Shown here: positions 1 through 6,460 of the stretch, piece after piece
How positions within the stretch are numbered: the stretch's first letter is position 1
Layout of the letters: the number at the start of each line of letters is the position of its first letter
DNA from: a bacterium
GTDB lineage: Bacteria > Patescibacteriota > Doudnabacteria > UBA920
Assembly (NCBI GenBank): GCA_021789715.1
Contig: JAJYJE010000018.1
Span: 1-11,220, forward strand
Reading direction: 5' to 3'
DNA: 11,220 bases
Notes under the pieces: generated by a model
The model's input: only the letters and a program-made list of their open reading frames with translations
Told to the model about the DNA's origin: nothing
The model's database searches: none
Position numbers and translations under genes: made by a program

Positions 1-1
1 C

Positions 2-2158
2 CGCGCCTTTCCGAGTTTTGATGAGCCGGCGCATAAAGCTGTTTTTGAAATCAGCCTGGTTATACCTGAGCACCTTGCCGCGGTTTCCAATACCATCCCG
101 GCCGAGATTATTGAACACGCGCCAGGTTATAAGTTGGTGCGCTTTGAGCCGACGCCGAAAATGTCCACATATTTGGCGGCGTTCATTGTTGGCGACCTGG
201 AATATGTGGAGGCAAAAACTAAGGATGGAGTGGCGGTGCGCGTCCATACCGTACCCGGAAAAAAACAACAAGGCAAATTTGCCCTAAATTGCGCGGTCAG
301 ATGCCTGGAATTCTACAATCGCTATTTCGATATCCCGTACCCCCTGCCTTCGCTCGATATGATCGCCCTACCCGACTTTTCTTCGGCGGCCATGGAGAAT
401 TGGGGAGCGGTAACTTACCGCGAATCTGCGCTTCTGGTGGACGAAGACAAGACCTCCGCAGCCACTAAAGAATGGATAGCTATTGTCATCGCCCACGAAT
501 TGTCACACCAGTGGTTCGGCAATCTTGTGACCATGGAATGGTGGACTCACTTATGGCTTAACGAAGGTTTTGCCAGCTATATGGAAAATTTGGCGACTGA
601 CAAGCTTTTTCCCGAATACCGCATTTGGGAGCAATTCGTGTCCGATAGGTTTGCCGCAGCTCTGCGCCTGGACGCCCTTAATACCACCCACCCCATTGAA
701 GTAGAAGTCCGCCACCCCGATGAAATCAGCGAGATTTTTGACGAAGTCAGTTACAGCAAAGGCTCAAGCGTAATCCGGATGCTGGCCGCGTATTTGGGCG
801 AGAAAGATTTCCGCGACGGTTTGCGCCTTTATTTGAAAAAACATTCCTATGCAAACGCCTCCACTATCCATCTCTGGCAAGCTTTCGAGAAAATTAGCGG
901 CAAACCGGTGGCTAAAATCATGCGCAATTGGACCAGTAAGCCCGGCTACCCGTTAGTTTCTTTGGATATAAAAAAAGAAACGGCAAAAGAACTTGAGTTA
1001 AAAATATCCCAACAGCGGTTTTATTCCAGCGAGGCTTCTCGTAAAGCCAGCCGCGACCATACTATCTGGCAAATACCCATTAGTGCCATGACCGTAGCGA
1101 AAAAAGAGGTTAACCAATACCTGTTGCCGGATGCCCAAAAAGTATTTAAGGCCTATGCCGCTGACCGGTTAAAAATAAACGCCAACGAAACGGGATTTTA
1201 TAGGGTAAGTTACGGTGGCGCTTTGCTGGCTAAATTAAGCGGAGCCGTGGCTAAAAAACAGCTGGGACCGATCGACCGCTTGGGGATTGCCCGCGATTTG
1301 TTTGCCTTGGCTAAAACCGGACTGGTGCCCACAGTAACCGTATTGCAATTTTTAGAAAATTACCGCAACGAGGACGATTATATTGTTTGGGCGGAAATAG
1401 CCGGCGGTTTGGGGTCTTTGGATGCTTTGCTGTTTGGCCGGCCTTATTATGAAGAATTCCGCAAGCTTGCCCGCGATTTGTTTATGCCCATAGCCCTAAA
1501 ACTCGGCTGGCAGGCAAAACCTCGGGACAGCCATACTGCCATTCTCCTGCGCAGCTTGGCGCTGAGCCAGGCCGGCTATTACGGCGATGCCGAAGTAATC
1601 AAACAAGCGCAAACAATGTTTCAAAACCCGCAGCGTATCCCGGCGGATTTGCGCGGCACCGTATACGGCATTGCGGCAAGGAACGGCGGCCCGGCCGAAC
1701 ACAGAAAATTCATCAGTTTACACCAAAAAGAAACGCTGCATGAAGAGCGCAACCGCTTGGCGGCTGCTTTAACCAGGTTTACGGATAAGTCTTTATTGCA
1801 AAAGTCTCTTGATTATATGCTCTCTAAGCACATTCGCGCCCAGGACGCGCCGCTGGTTATTGCGACTTCTTATTATAACAACCACTGTCGCGAACTCACC
1901 TGGAAATTCGTGCAAAAACACTGGCCATATTTTGTTAAACGCTATGGGGAAGGGTTAAAAATGCTGCCGCGATTAATCAAGCCCCTGGAGAGTTTTCATG
2001 ACAAAGCGCATTTCGGCCAAGTAAAAAAATTCTTTAAAAACCATCCAGCGCCCGGTTCGGAACGCACGCTGCGGCAGGCACTGGAAGGATTGGAAGCCAA
2101 CATGCTCTGGCTTAAACGCGACGGCAAAACCATGGGTGAGTTTTTTGGCCGGAATTAG
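2..2158 (+). CDS. M1 family zinc aminopeptidase (PepN/puromycin-sensitive type), 5' end outside the window
   Basis: This enzyme removes N-terminal amino acids from peptides and probably works in peptide turnover. The reading frame is already open at the window edge. It begins with RAFPSFDEP (visible residues 1-9), which matches the RxxFPCFDEP signature inside the N-terminal beta domain of M1 peptidases, so roughly 120-130 residues are missing. The TTG at 134 is internal and is not the start. The visible part is 718 residues. Substrate motif: AAMEN at residues 129-133 (bases 386-400), where most relatives have GAMEN. Zinc site: HELSH at 165-169 (bases 494-508), followed after 18 residues by Glu188 (bases 563-565), the classic HExxH-x18-E. 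The likely transition-state tyrosine is Tyr251 in the SYSKGSSVIRML stretch. The remaining ~400 residues look like the helical ERAP1-C-like domain. No signal peptide can be judged. It ends in TAG, 24 bases before the next gene, with no terminator between them, so co-transcription is likely. Confidence 0.95.
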   Translation, partial: RAFPSFDEPAHKAVFEISLVIPEHLAAVSNTIPAEIIEHAPGYKLVRFEPTPKMSTYLAAFIVGDLEYVEAKTKDGVAVRVHTVPGKKQQGKFALNCAVRCLEFYNRYFDIPYPLPSLDMIALPDFSSAAMENWGAVTYRESALLVDEDKTSAATKEWIAIVIAHELSHQWFGNLVTMEWWTHLWLNEGFASYMENLATDKLFPEYRIWEQFVSDRFAAALRLDALNTTHPIEVEVRHPDEISEIFDEVSYSKGSSVIRMLAAYLGEKDFRDGLRLYLKKHSYANASTIHLWQAFEKISGKPVAKIMRNWTSKPGYPLVSLDIKKETAKELELKISQQRFYSSEASRKASRDHTIWQIPISAMTVAKKEVNQYLLPDAQKVFKAYAADRLKINANETGFYRVSYGGALLAKLSGAVAKKQLGPIDRLGIARDLFALAKTGLVPTVTVLQFLENYRNEDDYIVWAEIAGGLGSLDALLFGRPYYEEFRKLARDLFMPIALKLGWQAKPRDSHTAILLRSLALSQAGYYGDAEVIKQAQTMFQNPQRIPADLRGTVYGIAARNGGPAEHRKFISLHQKETLHEERNRLAAALTRFTDKSLLQKSLDYMLSKHIRAQDAPLVIATSYYNNHCRELTWKFVQKHWPYFVKRYGEGLKMLPRLIKPLESFHDKAHFGQVKKFFKNHPAPGSERTLRQALEGLEANMLWLKRDGKTMGEFFGRN

Positions 2159-2170
2159 CGCCGCCTCCCG

Positions 2171-2184
2171 ATCTTAATTAAGAT
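2171..2184. repeat. 14-bp perfect palindrome overlapping the pgeF start codon
   Basis: ATCTTAATTAAGAT reads the same on both strands and covers the first two bases of the ATG at 2183. It fills half of the short gap after the aminopeptidase gene. It could be an operator or a processing site, or chance in an AT-rich spacer. No regulator is identified. Confidence 0.45.
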
Positions 2185-2872
2185 GGAATTTCAAATATTC
2201 TCCAAATATCCCCGATTAAAATACGGCCTTTCCCAAAAAGCCGACGGTCCGATGAAACTGGGTATTATGGGGAGCGAGGCTAATCGTTCCCGCTTTTTTG
2301 AGGCCGTCGGTGCCGATAAGGTGGCGTCGGCGGAAATTTGCCACGGCAGGAGTGCGCCCAGGGCAAATCTGGCGGACGCCGGCAAGATTATTGCCCGGGC
2401 TGACGGCCTCGTTACCAGCGCTAGAAATTTGTTTCTTAGCGTCACAGTTGCCGATTGCTTTCCGGTATATTTTTTTGACGCGCCGTCTCAAACCGTCGGA
2501 CTAGCCCATGCCGGCTGGCGGGGGATAGCAGCCGGCATAATAACCGGCATAATAAAGACAATGGCCGTTGATCCTAAAAATATATTATGCGGTATCGGGC
2601 CGGGCATTCGGCAGGATCATTTTGAAATTAAGGGTGACGTTGCCGCCGTCTTTGGCGGTTACTCTGATAATATTTCGAACAGGCAAGGCAAAATTTTTCT
2701 GGATTTGCCGGAAGTGATCACCAAACAACTCCTTGCCGCCGGATTACAGTCTGCTAATATTGAAGCAGCCGAAGAATGCACTTATTGCGAAGCGGGAAAA
2801 TATTTTTCCTACCGCCGCGATCATCCGGAGCAAATGCAAGCCATGGCAGCGTATATTGGGTTAACCGGTTAA
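2183..2872 (+). CDS. pgeF: Peptidoglycan editing factor PgeF / YfiH-YlmD family (laccase-fold, DUF152)
   Basis: The 229 residues are close to the E. coli YfiH length of 243. Family members were long annotated as polyphenol oxidases. Characterised members act on peptidoglycan precursors (PgeF, removing misincorporated L-serine) or on purine nucleosides (YlmD/FAMIN-like), and the sequence alone cannot decide which applies here. Family signatures appear in order: EICHG with His54, ADGLVT at 73-78, VADC with Cys92, AHAGWRG with His109, GIGPGI, and a C-terminal CTYC...FSYRRD block. His54, Cys92 and His109 match the zinc-binding His/Cys/His set, with the expected 17-residue spacing between the last two. 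The ATG at 2183 is the natural start, 24 bases after the preceding stop. It has no Shine-Dalgarno sequence and lies in a 14-bp palindrome. The protein is probably cytoplasmic, with no signal peptide or TM segment. It is likely co-transcribed with the upstream aminopeptidase gene. It ends in TAA. Confidence 0.93.
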   Translation: MEFQIFSKYPRLKYGLSQKADGPMKLGIMGSEANRSRFFEAVGADKVASAEICHGRSAPRANLADAGKIIARADGLVTSARNLFLSVTVADCFPVYFFDAPSQTVGLAHAGWRGIAAGIITGIIKTMAVDPKNILCGIGPGIRQDHFEIKGDVAAVFGGYSDNISNRQGKIFLDLPEVITKQLLAAGLQSANIEAAEECTYCEAGKYFSYRRDHPEQMQAMAAYIGLTG

Positions 2873-2888
2873 AGAAAACTTACAGGCT

Positions 2889-2909
2889 GGAATATGGGAT
2901 TCGGGATAC
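2889..2909 (+). repeat. Three degenerate 7-base tandem units (GGAATAT, GGGATTC, GGGATAC)
   Basis: Three consecutive heptamers fit the consensus GGRATWY and lie in the 61-base gap between pgeF and tsaC. Similar period-7 units, with different sequences, occur in other gaps of this window. The function is unknown. Confidence 0.45.
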
Positions 2910-2933
2910 CGGCCGCATAGTCTTAACATATTT

Positions 2934-3521
2934 ATGGAACTATCAATCAAGCACCAGTCCGACTTAAAAAAAGCCGCCGCCATTTTAAAGTCAGGAGGCG
3001 TTGGGGTTCTTCCTACGGATACGCTGTATGGGATAGTCGGCAGCGCGCTTAACAAAAAAACAGTCGAGCGGATTTACCGGCTGCGCCGACGGGACCGGAA
3101 AAAGCCGCTGATTGTTTTAATTTCGTCGCGTCGGGACTTGTCCCGTTTTGGCATCAAGCCCAATCGGGGAACCGCGAGCGTTTTGAAAAAAAATTGGCCG
3201 GGCAAGGTCAGTATTATTTTACCCTGTCCCAAACCCCGCTGGCGCCATCTCCATCGCGGCACGCAATCCATTGCCTTCCGCTTTCCCAAGGACCGGCTCC
3301 TGCGGCTGATGTTAAAAAAAACCGGCCCCTTAGTGGCGCCGAGTGCCAATATTGCCGGACAACCCGAAGCTCTGACGATCAGCCAGGCCAAATCATATTT
3401 TGGGTCAAAAGCGGATTTTTATCTTGAAGCGGGCAAAAAACAGTCCAAAGCTTCAACGTTGATCAAAATTCAAAACGGCAAGTTAACCGTTCTCCGCCAG
3501 GGCGCGGTTAAGGTAAAGTAG
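2934..3521 (+). CDS. tsaC: L-threonylcarbamoyladenylate synthase, TsaC/Sua5/YrdC/YciO family
   Basis: The enzyme makes threonylcarbamoyl-AMP from threonine, bicarbonate and ATP. This is the first step of the t6A modification at position 37 of ANN-decoding tRNAs. The 195-residue protein is a single YrdC domain, as in short TsaC, without the extra Sua5 C-terminal domain. Visible signatures are PTDTLYG at 27-33, the basic stretch RRRDRKKPL at 51-59, WPG at 88-90, RFP at 116-118, APSAN at 135-139 and STLI at 174-177. The gene lies 61 bases after pgeF. Its ATG has no Shine-Dalgarno sequence, only an AT-rich ACATATTT just upstream. It may be carried on the pgeF transcript, since there is no terminator or clear promoter in the gap. 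YciO paralogues look alike, so the exact reaction is inferred from the family. It ends in TAG. Confidence 0.9.
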   Translation: MELSIKHQSDLKKAAAILKSGGVGVLPTDTLYGIVGSALNKKTVERIYRLRRRDRKKPLIVLISSRRDLSRFGIKPNRGTASVLKKNWPGKVSIILPCPKPRWRHLHRGTQSIAFRFPKDRLLRLMLKKTGPLVAPSANIAGQPEALTISQAKSYFGSKADFYLEAGKKQSKASTLIKIQNGKLTVLRQGAVKVK

Positions 3522-3525
3522 GCTC

Positions 3526-3546
3526 GCATGACGCAGTACGCAGTTT
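3526..3546 (+). repeat. Three degenerate 7-base tandem units (GCATGAC, GCAGTAC, GCAGTTT)
   Basis: Three heptamers in strict 7-base register start five bases after the tsaC stop codon and end before the secD promoter. The units share GCA at the same phase. No hairpin or T-tract accompanies them, so they do not form a terminator. Confidence 0.45.
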
Positions 3547-3558
3547 TGGGCGGGAGTA

Positions 3559-3587
3559 TTGCCAAAAAAACGGCCTTTGTCTATAAT
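3559..3587 (+). promoter_or_regulatory. Sigma-70-like promoter of secD-secF
   Basis: The -35 box is TTGCCA (3559-3564), one mismatch to TTGACA. A 17-base spacer follows, then a perfect -10 box, TATAAT (3582-3587). Transcription would start near 3594, leaving a leader of about 100 bases before the secD ATG. The spacing is ideal and the position is between genes, which makes chance unlikely. Confidence 0.65.
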
Positions 3588-3692
3588 ACCTGGGATATTA
3601 ACATCAAGATTTTGATATTTTTTAATTGGGGCTGCTTTTACGGCCACCATCCATTAATATCCAAATATCTCTAAGTATCTTTAATCTTACCC

Positions 3693-5189
3693 ATGTCACC
3701 GAAATCAAAGCTGTACTTTTCTTTCGCGGCCATCATTTTGCTTGCCGCGGCCGCTGCCTGGATTGTTTACCCAAATGGCAGCCGAATCAACCTTAAGAAA
3801 TTCAAAATCAATTACGAACAGGCATTCAAGGTCCATTTGGGGCTTGACCTGCAGGGAGGGTCCCATCTGGTATACCAGGCTGATTTTAAAGACGTCGCGC
3901 AGGCCGACCGCGCCGACGCTCTTAACGCCATTCGCGACACAATCGAACGCCGCGTAAACAGTTTTGGCGTTTCCGAACCGCTGGTGCAGGTTTCCGGCAA
4001 TGACCAAATCATAGTAGAGCTGCCCGGAATTAAAAATATTAACGACGCCATTAACCAAATCGGCCAGACTCCGACCCTGGAATTCCGCACCCAGAATCCC
4101 AACCCGCCTCCCGCAGCCGTCAATGCCAGCGGTACAATTACGGTTGATCCTCTGGCCGGCTGGCAACCCACCGGCCTTTCCGGCAAGCAGCTGCAAAAAG
4201 CCACTGTGGATTTCCAGCAGGCCGGCAGTTTAGTGGGACAGCCGGTAGTAAGGCTGCAGTTTAATTCCGAAGGGCAGAAACTTTTTGCCCAAATTGTCAA
4301 GGATAATATTAATAAACCGCTGGCGATTATTGTCGACGGGCAGATTATAAGCGCGCCCGTCATCAGTCCGGACCTGGCCAGCGCCGGTGACAGTGTCCAG
4401 CCTATTATCCAGGGAAACTTTACCGTCGACCAGGCCAAGCAGCTGGCAACCCGCCTGAACAGCGGCGCTTTACCGGTCCCGATCAAACTGATTTCCGAGC
4501 AAAACGTCGGAGCCACACTTGGCAAACAGTCCATCGATGAATCTATGATCGCTGGCTTTATAGGGATGCTGCTTATTGTACTGTTTATGATTATGTACTA
4601 CCGTTTCCCGGGTTTTCTAGCGGTTGTAGCCCTTTGTATTTACGCTTTAGTTTCGTTTGCGATTTTTAAAATCGGGATTTCCTTCACAGCCGTCATCTTG
4701 GTCGGTTTATTCTTCTTCCTGGGACTCACGGTTAATACTTGGTTCGGCATATTGGCGTTTTTGAGTTACATTCTGCTGATGTTCCTCGGCGGGCTTTCCC
4801 CGGTTACCTTGACCCTGGCCGGCATCGCGGGTTTTATTTTGTCCATAGGCATGGCCGTGGACGCCAATATTCTGATATTCGAACGGACTAAAGAGGAAAT
4901 CCGTTCCGGCAAAGAAATCCATAAAGCCGTTGAAGACGGTTTTGCCCGCGCCTGGCCGAGCATTCGCGACTCCAATATGTCCAGCTTGATTACCACTGTA
5001 ATTTTATACGCTTTTGGCACGCCGTCCATAAAAGGTTTTGCCATTACTCTCGGGATAGGCATCTTAATTTCAATGTTCACGGCCATTACGGTTACTCGGA
5101 CTTTCCTGAAGCTCTTTATCGGCAACAATATCCTTACTCACCCCTGGCTGTTTGGGGTCTCCAAGTTAAAACGCGAAGCAGGTAACTAG
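3693..5189 (+). CDS. secD: Protein translocase subunit SecD, with an extra helix pair
   Basis: SecD works with SecF and SecYEG and uses the proton motive force to help pull exported proteins across the cytoplasmic membrane. In the 498 residues there is a TM helix at about 8-26, then LGLDLQGGSHLVYQ (49-62, the D1 motif of SecD). The periplasmic domain follows, including ERRVNSFGVSEP at 85-96 and the P1 head at about 160-265, with a Pro/Ala-rich linker at 134-145. The C-terminal membrane region has TLAGIAGFILSIGMAVDANI at 374-393, the proton-path Asp390 and the ERTKEEIRSGK loop. It is unusual between residues 326 and 370: about 43 extra hydrophobic residues, enough for two more helices, sit between TM2 and the GIAG helix. 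Eight TM segments are predicted by eye instead of six. The ATG at 3693 has no Shine-Dalgarno sequence. secF follows after 57 bases. It ends in TAG. Confidence 0.96.
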   Translation: MSPKSKLYFSFAAIILLAAAAAWIVYPNGSRINLKKFKINYEQAFKVHLGLDLQGGSHLVYQADFKDVAQADRADALNAIRDTIERRVNSFGVSEPLVQVSGNDQIIVELPGIKNINDAINQIGQTPTLEFRTQNPNPPPAAVNASGTITVDPLAGWQPTGLSGKQLQKATVDFQQAGSLVGQPVVRLQFNSEGQKLFAQIVKDNINKPLAIIVDGQIISAPVISPDLASAGDSVQPIIQGNFTVDQAKQLATRLNSGALPVPIKLISEQNVGATLGKQSIDESMIAGFIGMLLIVLFMIMYYRFPGFLAVVALCIYALVSFAIFKIGISFTAVILVGLFFFLGLTVNTWFGILAFLSYILLMFLGGLSPVTLTLAGIAGFILSIGMAVDANILIFERTKEEIRSGKEIHKAVEDGFARAWPSIRDSNMSSLITTVILYAFGTPSIKGFAITLGIGILISMFTAITVTRTFLKLFIGNNILTHPWLFGVSKLKREAGN

Positions 5190-5246
5190 CAATTAGCATA
5201 CGGCATTTAGGACGATCCCTAACTACTAAATGCTAACTATTCAACT
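5187..5246. repeat. Inverted arrays of 7-base units between secD and secF
   Basis: The left side reads TAGCAAT, TAGCATA, CGGCATT, TAG from 5187, and its first unit contains the secD stop. The right side reads CTAACTA, CTAAATG, CTAACTA, TTCAACT and ends exactly at the secF ATG. The two sides are roughly reverse complements. GCATTTAG (5203-5210) pairs with CTAAATGC (5226-5233) around a 15-base loop. There is no T-tract, so this is not a terminator. It may act as an RNA hairpin or cruciform, or be a remnant of slipped-strand expansion. Confidence 0.55.
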
Positions 5247-6140
5247 ATGTTCAACACCCTCAAATATTACAAACTCTGGTTTACGGTTTCCGGCCTGATT
5301 TTAGTTTTTGGCATTGTTTCGTTAGCCATTTACGGCCTTCGCCTGGGGATTGACTTCAGGGGCGGCAGCCTTACCGAACTGCAATTTTCTCAACCCTATG
5401 ACTTAACCAAAGTCCGTGACGCGCTTAACAGCCAGAACCTGGGTGCTTATCAGCTTCAGACCTCCAGTCCGACCGATTTGCTTATCCGAACCGAAACCTT
5501 AAGCCAGGAACAGCATGTGGCTATGGAAAACGCCATTCAGAAAGATGCCGGCAGTTTTAAAGAAGCCAGTTTTACTTCCATCGGACCGGTTATAGGCAGT
5601 GAATTAAAAAAAGACGCGATTTACCAGCTGGTTTTGGTCAGCTTGGGAATAGTAATCTACATTGGCTACGCTTTTCGCCGAGTTTCCAAACCAGTAACCT
5701 CCTGGCGCTTTGGCTGGTCCGCGGTCATTGCCTTATTTCACGACTTACTGTTCGTGCTGGGTTTTTTTTCCATCCTTGGCCATTTTTTGGGCGTGGAAAT
5801 CGACAGCTTGTTTGTGACAGCCATGCTGACCGTATTGGGCTTTTCGGTTCATGATACCATTGTTGTGTTTGACCGCATTCGCGAGAACCTGAAAGTCTAC
5901 GCGGGGGAGAGCATTGAATTCGTAGTTAACCATAGCATCAGCCAAACCATTGTCCGCTCGCTCAATACGAGTTTGACCGTACTATTCGTCCTATTATCCC
6001 TGCTGTTGTTCGGCGGGGCGTCAATCCACTTTTTTGTCTTGGCTTTGTTTGTCGGTATTCTTGTCGGCACCTATTCTTCGATTTTTATCGCTAGTCCGGT
6101 TTTGGTGCTGTGGCAAAATTGGAAAACGAAAAAAGCGTAG
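5247..6140 (+). CDS. secF: Protein translocase subunit SecF
   Basis: SecF is the partner of SecD in the proton-driven SecDF complex. In the 297 residues the first TM helix is at about 11-30, followed directly by LGIDFRGGSLTE at 33-44, the SecF signature after TM1. A small periplasmic domain spans about 45-120. Five further TM segments follow, at about 124-143, 156-178, 187-208, 242-256 and 262-288. The conserved membrane loop HDTIVVFDRIREN is at 202-214, with Asp203 and Asp209. Length and topology are normal for a stand-alone SecF, unlike its enlarged SecD partner. The ATG at 5247 directly abuts a heptamer array and has no Shine-Dalgarno sequence. It is probably co-transcribed with secD from the 3559 promoter, and transcription ends at the terminator 29 bases downstream. 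No yajC is seen in the window. It ends in TAG. Confidence 0.96.
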   Translation: MFNTLKYYKLWFTVSGLILVFGIVSLAIYGLRLGIDFRGGSLTELQFSQPYDLTKVRDALNSQNLGAYQLQTSSPTDLLIRTETLSQEQHVAMENAIQKDAGSFKEASFTSIGPVIGSELKKDAIYQLVLVSLGIVIYIGYAFRRVSKPVTSWRFGWSAVIALFHDLLFVLGFFSILGHFLGVEIDSLFVTAMLTVLGFSVHDTIVVFDRIRENLKVYAGESIEFVVNHSISQTIVRSLNTSLTVLFVLLSLLLFGGASIHFFVLALFVGILVGTYSSIFIASPVLVLWQNWKTKKA

Positions 6141-6168
6141 CGCTATACCCAATATTTTGCGGCATATT

Positions 6169-6207
6169 TTAAAACTCCCGCTAATTTTAGCTGGAGTTTT
6201 AATTTTT
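6169..6207 (+). terminator. Rho-independent terminator of the secDF operon
   Basis: TTAAAACTCC (6169-6178) pairs with GGAGTTTTAA (6193-6202). One C/T mismatch follows, and then an inner stem GCTAA/TTAGC (6180-6184 with 6187-6191), or its 4-bp version with a 4-base loop. TTTTT follows at 6203-6207. The hairpin lies 28 bases after the secF stop. Confidence 0.75.
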
Positions 6208-6356
6208 AAAACTATGGAAGTCTTTTTGAAAAACCAGCGGTTAAAATTATAATGCATCGCTAGAAACCGGCGCATTTTTGCGCTTCAATCAAAATTTAGG
6301 CGTTATTATAAGCAAATTTGGCACAAGCTTAGTTGCAGCCAAATACACAAAGTCAT
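6208..6356. other. Gene-free AT-rich stretch between the secF terminator and the regulator promoter
   Basis: I find no convincing coding frame here. It holds a promoter-like element at 6226-6253 and a small perfect hairpin, GCGCA-TTTT-TGCGC (6270-6283). A short transcript starting near 6260 and reading into the next gene, or a small RNA, is possible but unproven. Confidence 0.4.
6226..6253 (+). promoter_or_regulatory. Possible second (upstream) sigma-70-like promoter
   Basis: TTGAAA (6226-6231), a 16-base spacer and TATAAT (6248-6253). It lies just after the secF terminator and 208 bases upstream of the next ATG. The match is good, but AT-rich spacers give such hits by chance. Confidence 0.4.
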
Positions 6357-6385
6357 TTGACAACTACTGCACTTTATGCTATACT
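6357..6385 (+). promoter_or_regulatory. Strong consensus promoter of the sigma4-HARE regulator gene
   Basis: A perfect TTGACA (6357-6362), a 17-base spacer and TATACT (6380-6385), with TGC just before the -10 box as an extended -10 element. Transcription would start near 6392, giving a leader of about 70 bases. It is the closest match to consensus in the window. Confidence 0.75.
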
Positions 6386-6418
6386 TTTGACGAATTTAAA
6401 AATACAGGGTCCTTTTAT

Positions 6419-6448
6419 TCAGCGCAGTATCAAGGGGATCCCTGCTGA
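6419..6448 (+). promoter_or_regulatory. Possible leader hairpin before the regulator start
   Basis: TCAG-cg-CAG (6419-6427) can pair with CTG-CTGA (6442-6448), leaving a two-base bulge and a 14-base loop that contains GGGATCCC. The stem ends 12 bases before the ATG, so folding could affect ribosome access. It is only 7 pairs long and may be chance. Confidence 0.25.
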
Positions 6449-6460
6449 TCGAGACAAATT

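Noticed and set aside
3603..3623. Small hairpin ATCAA/TTGAT followed by T6 in the secD leader, possibly an attenuator
   Set aside because: It is only five AT-rich pairs, too weak for a terminator, and no alternative structure or leader peptide was seen.
3658..3692. Heptamer array directly before the secD start
   Set aside because: ATC-containing units are spaced 8, 10 and 7 bases apart, so the period is not clean enough to claim.
3812..4534. 240-codon open frame on the minus strand inside secD
   Set aside because: It is a shadow frame of a strongly conserved gene, low in recognisable motifs, with no start signal.
6214..6252. Short plus-strand frame starting at the ATG in the gap after secF
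   Set aside because: It is only about a dozen codons, overlaps a candidate promoter and has no start signal or recognisable sequence.
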